Assembly (NCBI RefSeq): GCF_035621475.1 | Contig: NZ_CP141799.1 | Coordinates: forward strand, 4,452,501 to 4,516,500 | DNA from: Pseudomonas paeninsulae | GTDB taxonomy: Bacteria > Pseudomonadota > Gammaproteobacteria > Pseudomonadales > Pseudomonadaceae | Reading direction: 5' to 3' | DNA: 64,000 bases | Shown here: piece after piece, positions 57,563 through 64,000 of the stretch | How positions within the stretch are numbered: the stretch's first letter is position 1 | Layout of the letters: each line of letters opens with the position of its first letter | Program-made: the position numbers and the translations under genes | Notes under the pieces: generated by a model | The model's database searches: none | What the model was told of the DNA's origin: nothing | Seen by the model: only the letters and a program-made list of their open reading frames with translations

Positions 57563-58333
57563 ATGAAACTGCCCATGTTCACCTGCCCAAGCGCCCGCGC
57601 CCTGCTCTTCGTGATGCTGGCCGGCTTCGCGCAGCTGGCCGTTGCGCTCGACCAGATCCAGATCGTCACCGAGGAGCTGCCGCCCTACAACATGACCCAG
57701 GGCGGCAAGCTCACCGGCATGAGTACCGAAGTCGTACAGGCGGTACTGCAGGAAATCGGCGAGCAGGCGAGCATCCAGTCCTTGCCCTGGGCACGCGCCT
57801 ACGACATCGCGCTGAATGCCGAGAACGTGCTGATCTACTCGATCACCCGCACCGCCCAACGCGAGCACCTGTTCAAGTGGGTCGGCGTGGTCGCGCCGAT
57901 GCATTGGTACCTGTACGCGCGGCCCGAGCGCAATATCAGCCTCAACAACCTCGACGAGGCGCGCCAGTACCAGATCGCCACGGTCAAGGACGACGCCGGT
58001 GAGCAGTACCTGAAAGCCAAGGGGTTCACCGTCGGCAAGAACCTGCAGTCGAACAACAAGTACCAATACAACTACGAAAAATTTAAGCTCGGCCGGGTCG
58101 ATCTGTGGATCTCCATCGAGCTAAACGCCCTGTACCTGATCCGCCAGGCAGGCGAGGATCCAGCCAGCATGGTGGTGCCCGTGCTGAGCCTGCCCGACCT
58201 CGGCGGTGGCGACGGACTGAACATGGCCTTCAGCCTGCAGACCGCGGACGCCACCGTCGAGCGCTTCCGCCAGGGTCTGCAAGCCATCCGCAGCAACGGC
58301 ACCTACGACGCCATCGCCAGGAAGTGGTTGTAG
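57563..58333 (+). CDS. periplasmic solute-binding protein (SBP_bac_3 type), first of two
   Basis: 256-residue secreted binding protein. Signal peptide 1-28 (ending AVALD). The mature part is of the ABC amino-acid-binding type (IVTEELPPYNMTQGGKLTGM). The stretch PWARAYDIAL...LIYSITRT...LFKWVG is shared with the protein at 59690. There is no permease or ATPase gene nearby. Its stop is one base before the cyclase GTG, suggesting it works with the cyclase. ATG 57563. Confidence 0.9.
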   Translation: MKLPMFTCPSARALLFVMLAGFAQLAVALDQIQIVTEELPPYNMTQGGKLTGMSTEVVQAVLQEIGEQASIQSLPWARAYDIALNAENVLIYSITRTAQREHLFKWVGVVAPMHWYLYARPERNISLNNLDEARQYQIATVKDDAGEQYLKAKGFTVGKNLQSNNKYQYNYEKFKLGRVDLWISIELNALYLIRQAGEDPASMVVPVLSLPDLGGGDGLNMAFSLQTADATVERFRQGLQAIRSNGTYDAIARKWL

Positions 58334-58334
58334 C

Positions 58335-59669
58335 GTGTTTGGCCTGCCTGCCAGCGAGGTGACGCGCCCCCGGCCAGTAGGCTCGCTTGGCCGCCGGCTG
58401 GTGCTGGCGACCCTGGTGTTTTGCCTGGTGTTCACCCTGATCACGGTTGCAGTGCGCACCTGGTCGGCATGGCACAGCAACCTGGCCGCGATGACCAGCG
58501 AACTGACCCTGATCGACCAGGTGTTCCAGCGCACGCTGGCCAAGGCGCTCTGGGAAGTGGATCGTGAATCCTTGCAGACCCAACTCGACAGCGTCGCCCA
58601 GGTCGCCCCCGTAGGCCGAGTGGAGCTGCGCATTCTGCGCGCCGGGCGTCCGGCCGAAATACTCGAGAAGCAGAGCGGATCGCGCCCACCCTCAGCACTG
58701 GCGCCCGTGCTACAGCACATGCTGATCTACGCGCCCTATCCCGGCGCCAGCGAGACGGTCGGCGAGCTGACCCTCGAAGGCGATGAGCAGCTGCTCTGGC
58801 AGCGCCTGCAAAAGGAGGTGGCCGGCATCGTCCTCACCCAAATCATCCAGTCGCTGCTGCTGGCGGGGCTGATCATGTGGATGTTCAACCGCTCGGTCAC
58901 CGTGCACGTACAGCATATCGCCCGCCACTTGAACCAGTTATCCCCCGCCAACCTCAAGCAGATCCTGCGCCTCGGGCGCCCGGAGGCGCGCCACGATGAA
59001 CTGAGCCTGCTGGAGGTGGGCGTCAACGGCCTGCAAGACAAACTGTCGACCTACCTCGAGCGGCAACGCCAGGACGAACACGACCTGGCGGCGCACCGCG
59101 ACCACCTGGCCGAGCTGGTCGAAGCGCGTACGGTCGAGTTGCGCGCGGCCAATAGCCGCCTGGAAGAACTCACGCGCAGCGACCCGTTGACCGGACTGGC
59201 CAACCGCCGGCATTTCGACGAACTCAAGGACGTCGAATTTCGTCGTGCCTTGCGCCTGGGCCAGCCGTTGTCGGTGCTGATGTGCGACCTGGATTGCTTC
59301 AAGCTGTACAACGACACCTACGGTCACGCCCTCGGCGATCAATGCCTGCAAGCGGTGGCCGCCACCCTGAACAGGGTCTTCGCCCGCGCCGGCGAGCTGG
59401 TGGCGCGGATCGGCGGCGAAGAATTTGCCGTGTTGCTGCCGGGCGCCGATGCGCTGGCCGCACGCACGGCCGCAGAGCGTCTGCGTCTGGAGCTGGCGCA
59501 GCTGGCGATCGAACACAGCAGTTCGCCGGTGGCCGCCTATGTGACGCTGAGCATCGGCGTCGCCCAGTTCGAGCCGGAGACGATGGATCATTTCGATTTG
59601 CTCATGCTGCGCGCCGACCAGGCCCTGTACCGGGCCAAGCATCTGGGGCGCAATCGAATCGCCGTTTAA
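58335..59669 (+). CDS. membrane diguanylate cyclase with CHASE8-like periplasmic domain
   Basis: 444-residue inner-membrane c-di-GMP synthase. Membrane helices at about 22-42 and 168-188 enclose a small periplasmic sensor resembling CHASE8 (SELTLIDQVFQRTLAKALWE). A HAMP-like segment, a coiled coil (about 235-275) and a GGDEF domain follow, with GGEEF at about 360-364. The inhibitory-site position reads RAGE instead of RxxD, so feedback may be weak. GTG 58335 starts one base after the binding-protein stop, with AGGAAG upstream. Binding-protein genes flank it on both sides. Confidence 0.9.
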   Translation: MFGLPASEVTRPRPVGSLGRRLVLATLVFCLVFTLITVAVRTWSAWHSNLAAMTSELTLIDQVFQRTLAKALWEVDRESLQTQLDSVAQVAPVGRVELRILRAGRPAEILEKQSGSRPPSALAPVLQHMLIYAPYPGASETVGELTLEGDEQLLWQRLQKEVAGIVLTQIIQSLLLAGLIMWMFNRSVTVHVQHIARHLNQLSPANLKQILRLGRPEARHDELSLLEVGVNGLQDKLSTYLERQRQDEHDLAAHRDHLAELVEARTVELRAANSRLEELTRSDPLTGLANRRHFDELKDVEFRRALRLGQPLSVLMCDLDCFKLYNDTYGHALGDQCLQAVAATLNRVFARAGELVARIGGEEFAVLLPGADALAARTAAERLRLELAQLAIEHSSSPVAAYVTLSIGVAQFEPETMDHFDLLMLRADQALYRAKHLGRNRIAV

Positions 59670-59689
59670 TAACCACACCGAGGCCCCTC

Positions 59690-60430
59690 ATGAGATTGCG
59701 CCCAACCATCTGGTTCGCCCTGCTGCTGGCACTGCTCTGCGCCAGCAGTCACGCCGAAAGCATCAAGGCCGTCACCGAAGACACCTCCTACAGCTACCTG
59801 CAAGACGGCCAAGTGGCCGGGCCGGCGAGTCGGGTGGTCGAAGCCATGCTGCAGCGCGCCGGACTCAATGACTACAGCCTGGCCCTGTACCCCTGGGCGC
59901 GCGCCTACGACATGGCGTTGCAGCAACCCGACGTGCTGATCTACCTGATCGCCCGCACCCCGGAGCGCGAGCCGCTGTTCAAGTGGGTGGGCGAGGTCAC
60001 GCGCATCGAATATCACTTCTACAAGCTGCGCGAGCAGCCGGACATTCGAGTGCACTCACTGGCGGACGCAAAAAAATACAGCATCGGCGTATTGCGCGAC
60101 GACGTGCGCCATGAGTACCTGCAGGCCGAGGGTTTCACCAAGTTGGTGGTCGCGGCGCACAACCGCGACAACTTCAAGCGACTGCTCAATCGGCAGGTCC
60201 AGTTGGTGCCCATGCCGGAGCGCGACGTCATCCTGCTGTGCGCAGAGACTGGGGTCGACTACGCCAGCCTGGAGCAGGTTTACACCCTGGACGCACTCAC
60301 CAGCGACCTCTATATGGCCTACAGCACTTCGACGGCCGACGAGATAGTGACGCGTAGCCGCGGCGCATTCGCCAGCCTCAAGGCCGAGGGGCTGTTGATG
60401 CAGCTGCTGAACGCCCAGCCTGCGCCCTGA
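59690..60430 (+). CDS. periplasmic solute-binding protein, second of two
   Basis: 246-residue secreted protein. Signal peptide 1-22 (ending SSHA). It is a divergent paralogue of the protein at 57563: PWARAYDMALQQPDVLIYLI and TPEREPLFKWVGEV align well, the remainder less so. It starts 20 bases after the cyclase stop behind GAGGCCCC. No ABC membrane partner is present, so sensing rather than import is likely. Confidence 0.9.
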   Translation: MRLRPTIWFALLLALLCASSHAESIKAVTEDTSYSYLQDGQVAGPASRVVEAMLQRAGLNDYSLALYPWARAYDMALQQPDVLIYLIARTPEREPLFKWVGEVTRIEYHFYKLREQPDIRVHSLADAKKYSIGVLRDDVRHEYLQAEGFTKLVVAAHNRDNFKRLLNRQVQLVPMPERDVILLCAETGVDYASLEQVYTLDALTSDLYMAYSTSTADEIVTRSRGAFASLKAEGLLMQLLNAQPAP

Positions 60431-60584
60431 GAACCTGCTGCTAGCCAGCATCTGCCTAGGGCGTTTTCAATCGCCGATGAGTAGCGCTGCGCTCAAGCCT
60501 ACGCGGCCCGCCACATCCTACGAAGTTGGCGCCGCCACGCTGGCCGCCGGTATGGGCAGCGACCAGCGCGGCGGACCGGCGCAC

Positions 60585-62693
60585 TCAGAAGCTGAAGTCG
60601 AGCTTGCTCCAGAGGATACGGCCCGGCTCGTTGACCGCTTGCGGATCATCCGCCGAGAAGCCAAAGCCGGCGTTGCCCGCCAGATTCAGGTGCTCGCCGT
60701 AGTCCCGGTCGAACAGGTTGTCGACCCCGGCGCTGAGCTTGACCGAGGAACTGATGCGGTAAGCGCCATTGAGCGAGAACACGGCAAAACCGCCACTCTT
60801 GCCGAAATCCTTGCCGACCACATTACCCTTGCCCTGATCCACCCGATTCTGCGCGGCAACCACCCGCCACAGCGCCCCGGCACTCCAGTCGCTGCGCTCA
60901 TAGCCCAGGCCGAAGCGGGCCTCCAGCGGCGGCGTCTGCGCCAGCGGGCGGTCGTCCGAGCTGTTCTTGCCCCAGGCATAGGCCAGGCTGGCATCGGTTT
61001 TCCAGTTGCTGTCCAGGCGGTAACTGGCACCCAACTCGCCGCCCATGATGCGTGCGTCGATATTGCTGGCCTGCGAGCGGGTATGCCCCGGCATCATCCC
61101 AGGACCGTAGCTGAACAGGATGTAGTCACGCACCTGGCCGACATAGGCAGACGCCCACGCATCCAGCTTGTCGCGCCGGTAGTGCGCGCCGAAATCAAGC
61201 TGGGTGGTTTTCTCCGGGGCGAGGCTTTCCATCGGTTGGACAAAACCGACTGGGCCGGGGTTGGCGGAGAACAATTCCCAGTAATCGGGGAATCGCTGGG
61301 TGTGACCAAGACCGACATAGACAGTCGCGGGCACGCCGGCGAGATCCTGCTCATAGCGCAGAAAGCCGCTGGGCAGGGTATCGCTGCGGGTTTCGTCGGC
61401 CGTCGGGTTGGCACGCAGGGTCATGCCGCTGCCCAGGGTCTGGCGGTAATCCTTGACCGAGGCGCGATCCAGCCGCGCACCGGCAATCCAGCGCTGACCG
61501 CGGGTGACATTCCAGGTGAGCTCGCCGAACAGGCCATAATTGTGGAACACCGCGTCCTTGTCCCAGGCGAACTGGTCGTAGTCGGTATAAGCGCTGTTCA
61601 TCATATTGAAGCGGGAGGCGCGCTTGCGGTGCTCGTTGCGCTGGCCATCCATACCGCTCTTGAGCTCGACATCCTGCCAGTTCCAGGTGCCGACCAGACG
61701 GCCACCCAGAGTGCGGCGATCGACATTGCTGGCCAGCGGATTGGCCATCATGCCGCTGCCCGAGGGGGTGCGCAGGCTGAAGTTGTCCATCACGTGGTCG
61801 GCATAGTTGTAATACACCTGCCCTTCCAGCGCGCTGAACAGCTCGCCGATGTTGTCCTTCTTGAAGCGCAGCCCCAGGCTCTCGCGGAGGAACTGACTGC
61901 CGTCCATGCCACGCCCAGCGTAGCGCGCCTCACCATCGCCACGGCCGCCACTGAGTTCGATCAGGCTGTCGTCGTCCGGGGTCCAGCCGAGCAGCACATC
62001 GCTGTTCCACTTGTCCCAGCGCGACGGCACGGTATCGCCGTTGCCATCCTGGTAGTCGTCGGCCTGGGCCTTGTTCGCCAGTACCCGCAGATAACCCTGG
62101 CGGCCACCGGCAGTGGCATCGATGCGGCGGTCGAAACGGCCGTTGGAGCCGGCCAAGATGCTGCCATCGACACGCCCGCCCAGTTCGTTGAAGGGCTCGG
62201 TGTCGCGCTCGAAGAGAATGGTCGCGGCCGAACCACCCGGCCCCCAGAGGACACTTTGCGGCCCCTTGATCACGGTCAGCTGGTCGAAATTCTCCGGCGA
62301 CAGGTAGGAGGTCGGTGCATCCATGCGATTGGGGCAGGCGCCGAGCATCTGGCCGCCGTCCATGAGGATGTTCAGACGCGAGCCGAACATGCCGCGAAAC
62401 AGTGGATCGCCATTGGCGCCACCGTTGCGAATGGCATTGAAGCCCGGAATGGTCTTCAGGTAGTCGGCGCCATCGCTGGCCGGCATCGGCTGGCGCGGTT
62501 GTTTGGGGTCGGTCACCACGGTCAGCGGTGAGTGATGGCTGGCGCCGGTGATGACCAGCGGGGGCAATGCGATGGCCGCGTCATCGGCCAGCGCCAGAGA
62601 ACTACAGAACACGGCAGCGCACAGCGGCGCCAGGCGAAAAGGGGCAGGCAGACGCAAGGCGCCTGGAATACGAGCACAGGTAAGGGCAGACAT
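60585..62693 (-). CDS. oprC: TonB-dependent copper receptor OprC
   Basis: 702-residue outer-membrane barrel for copper acquisition. Signal peptide about 1-36, TonB/plug region (LPPLVITG), plug with GGANGDPLFRGMFGSR, C-terminal beta strand ending LDFSF. The copper ligands described for P. aeruginosa OprC are conserved: CxxxM as C120/M124 and HxM as H300/M302. ATG 62693; the frame upstream is unlikely. Last gene of a minus-strand copper cluster. Confidence 0.95.
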   Translation of the reverse strand: MSALTCARIPGALRLPAPFRLAPLCAAVFCSSLALADDAAIALPPLVITGASHHSPLTVVTDPKQPRQPMPASDGADYLKTIPGFNAIRNGGANGDPLFRGMFGSRLNILMDGGQMLGACPNRMDAPTSYLSPENFDQLTVIKGPQSVLWGPGGSAATILFERDTEPFNELGGRVDGSILAGSNGRFDRRIDATAGGRQGYLRVLANKAQADDYQDGNGDTVPSRWDKWNSDVLLGWTPDDDSLIELSGGRGDGEARYAGRGMDGSQFLRESLGLRFKKDNIGELFSALEGQVYYNYADHVMDNFSLRTPSGSGMMANPLASNVDRRTLGGRLVGTWNWQDVELKSGMDGQRNEHRKRASRFNMMNSAYTDYDQFAWDKDAVFHNYGLFGELTWNVTRGQRWIAGARLDRASVKDYRQTLGSGMTLRANPTADETRSDTLPSGFLRYEQDLAGVPATVYVGLGHTQRFPDYWELFSANPGPVGFVQPMESLAPEKTTQLDFGAHYRRDKLDAWASAYVGQVRDYILFSYGPGMMPGHTRSQASNIDARIMGGELGASYRLDSNWKTDASLAYAWGKNSSDDRPLAQTPPLEARFGLGYERSDWSAGALWRVVAAQNRVDQGKGNVVGKDFGKSGGFAVFSLNGAYRISSSVKLSAGVDNLFDRDYGEHLNLAGNAGFGFSADDPQAVNEPGRILWSKLDFSF

Positions 62694-62777
62694 GATTTTT
62701 CCAAGATCGAGACAATCCAGCGCGCCGGCAACAGCCGTCCTACAGAGGGTGCTGGCGCGTGTTAGCAACAAAACCGA

Positions 62778-63161
62778 TCAGGAAAGCAACGGCGGCGCGC
62801 GACTGCGCGAACCGGGGAATACCGGCGAAGCGGGAACATGCTGGGAGCCGCCGGCAGGGATAGAGGCCGTAGCGAAGAGCGCCGACCCGAGCAGCACCAG
62901 TGCCGGACTGGCCAGCGCCGGGCTGCTGAACAACAGGGTGCAATAGCCGCATTTGGCCCACAGCGGATCATGCGCATGGCTGTCGCGGGCACCCGCAGAG
63001 TGGCTGGCCGGGTGTTCGCTGCAACCCAGCTCGGCGCGCCCGGCCGGTTGCGCGGGCACCAGCCACTGCGACAGCAGCGGGCCGATACAGAGCAACAGCA
63101 TGGCCAGCAATGCTGGCTTCAGCCCCCTGCGACGGTTAACTAGCTGTGCTGGTGCCTGCAT
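62778..63161 (-). CDS. DUF2946 family protein (copper-linked)
   Basis: 127-residue small protein with an N-terminal hydrophobic segment (LLAMLLLCIGPLLSQWL), a His-rich middle (SHSAGARDSHAHD), a CGYC motif and a C-terminus rich in Pro and Leu (SRAPPLLS). This is the DUF2946 pattern, usually found beside PCu(A)C and copper receptors; a role in copper handling is inferred only from context. It starts 80 bases after the chaperone gene and is followed after 84 bases by oprC. Confidence 0.82.
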   Translation of the reverse strand: MQAPAQLVNRRRGLKPALLAMLLLCIGPLLSQWLVPAQPAGRAELGCSEHPASHSAGARDSHAHDPLWAKCGYCTLLFSSPALASPALVLLGSALFATASIPAGGSQHVPASPVFPGSRSRAPPLLS

Positions 63162-63241
63162 CGATCAGTGCCCGTGAGTCCTGCCGCGATTATTGTCCAG
63201 TGCGGCAGGACGCTCATTGTCCCCGGTCAAGACAGCCATCA

Positions 63242-63730
63242 TCAGTGCTGATGGGCGGCGTCCTGGGTCGCGGGCTCAGTCGTGGCTGCGGGCGCTTCCG
63301 TGAGCACGACAACCTGGACCTCAACCTTGCCGGCCTTTTCGAAGGTCAGCGTCAGCGGGAAACGCTCACCCTCCTTGGCCTGCTGTTGCAGGCCGAACAG
63401 CATCACGTGGTAACCCATGGGCTCGAACTTCACTGCACCACCGGCCGGAATCGCCACGTTCTGCACCTGCTGCATCTTCATCAGGCCATCGGCATGCATG
63501 TGCTCATGCATCTCGGCCTTGGCGGCCACCGGGGTCTGTACGCTGAGCAGGCGGTCGGCCTCCAGGCCCTGGTTGTGCACCACGAAATAGGCCGCGGCGG
63601 TCGGCGCCACCGGCGGCATCGCGCGCGACCAGGGGTGTTCGATCTGCAGCTCGCCAACCCGGTAGTCGTGGGCGTTGGCCAGCAGACTGGTGCCGAGCAG
63701 TGCAGCCAGGAGCAGGGTTTTCTTCAACAT
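63242..63730 (-). CDS. periplasmic copper chaperone, PCu(A)C family
   Basis: 162-residue secreted Cu(I) carrier. Signal peptide 1-20 (ending LANA). The family motif H-x10-M-x21-H-x-M is exact: H75, M86, H108, M110. It delivers copper to cytochrome oxidase assembly in related bacteria. The C-terminus adds His residues (DAAHQH). ATG 63730 follows GGAGAGTCCGC. Confidence 0.95.
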   Translation of the reverse strand: MLKKTLLLAALLGTSLLANAHDYRVGELQIEHPWSRAMPPVAPTAAAYFVVHNQGLEADRLLSVQTPVAAKAEMHEHMHADGLMKMQQVQNVAIPAGGAVKFEPMGYHVMLFGLQQQAKEGERFPLTLTFEKAGKVEVQVVVLTEAPAATTEPATQDAAHQH

Positions 63731-63875
63731 GCGGACTCTCCAAATCATCGGGGTGGCGGCGCCGAGCCATCTGCTGCGGCGCGCGGTAACGCATTCGTCG
63801 GTTGGCCGTCGGCGCGGCGCCAACAGACTCAACCGGCTGCTCTGGGCAGCATTCAACCTTGAAGGTTTGCCAAAA

Positions 63876-64000
63876 TCAGGCGAGCAGCGGGGAGGCGCGG
63901 GGGTTGGCCGAGGGCCAGAGATAGCGGACGGGACGCGGGATCAAGGCTGGCGCAGCCAGCGGCGGGCGACTGGCCGCGAGCAGCCCGAGCAGGCCGAAAA
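63876..64000 (-). CDS. second DUF2946-like protein (partial, N-terminus outside window)
   Basis: The last 40 full codons of a minus-strand frame end ...PSANPRASPLLA and a stop. The Leu/Pro-rich end resembles that of the DUF2946 protein at 62778 (SRAPPLLS), and position upstream of the PCu(A)C gene fits the usual DUF2946/PCu(A)C/DUF2946/OprC order. Only the tail is visible. Confidence 0.6.
   Translation of the reverse strand, partial: FGLLGLLAASRPPLAAPALIPRPVRYLWPSANPRASPLLA

Overview
The window is a GC-rich chromosomal segment of a Pseudomonas species. The evidence is gene content and order. From speA through a SUI1-like factor, a Nudix hydrolase, a DUF2333 protein, gcbA, a chemoreceptor, dsbD, aroQ-accB-accC, prmA, dusB-fis, purH-purD, retS, urtABCDE and ureDA-acetyltransferase-ureBC, the order is the one I know from P. 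aeruginosa (roughly PA4839 to PA4870). Later blocks resemble other parts of that genome (bau genes, the PA0142/PA0148 purine deaminases, oprC). No rRNA, tRNA, CRISPR array or intact insertion sequence was found.

Layout. (1) 1-24 kb, core housekeeping and signalling: arginine decarboxylase (cut by the window start), a c-di-GMP synthase, a chemoreceptor, the DsbD electron conduit, fatty-acid initiation (accBC), ribosomal protein methylation, the dusB-fis pair, purine synthesis (purH, purD) and the hybrid sensor RetS. (2) 22.6-24.8 kb: an uncharacterised ThiS/MoaD-like plus BNR-repeat pair and a MarC-family membrane protein. (3) 24.8-36 kb: a nitrogen-controlled urea import and hydrolysis locus (urtABCDE, ureD, ureA, ureB, ureC) with a clear sigma-54 promoter and NtrC-type site before urtA. 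Palindromic repeats sit at many of its gene junctions, and a partial ureC copy lies beyond a hemerythrin gene. (4) 36-46 kb, accessory and repeat-rich: small redox and regulatory genes, an IS1380-type transposase remnant, an AT-richer HsdR_N-like nuclease gene, a 1.4-kb field of inverted repeats, an orphan rnfC-rnfD pair and a MITE-like element. (5) 45.7-49.8 kb: beta-alanine catabolism (bauC, bauA) with a divergent LysR regulator. (6) 50-57.4 kb: aldo-keto reductase, transporter, TetR regulator, YigZ protein, SDR, 8-oxoguanine deaminase and adenine deaminase. (7) 57.5-60.4 kb: a diguanylate cyclase between two related periplasmic binding proteins with no ABC permease. (8) 60.6-64 kb: a minus-strand copper module (DUF2946 protein, PCu(A)C chaperone, second DUF2946 protein, OprC receptor), cut by the window end.

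Working together: the urt and ure genes import urea and release ammonia under NtrC control; the two deaminases feed purine bases into salvage or degradation; BauA and BauC convert beta-alanine to acetyl-CoA. The most interesting unexplained items are the binding protein/cyclase/binding protein cassette, the orphan rnfCD pair, the split ureC duplication, the repeat insertion that copied the urtB 3' end, and the ThiS-like/BNR pair.
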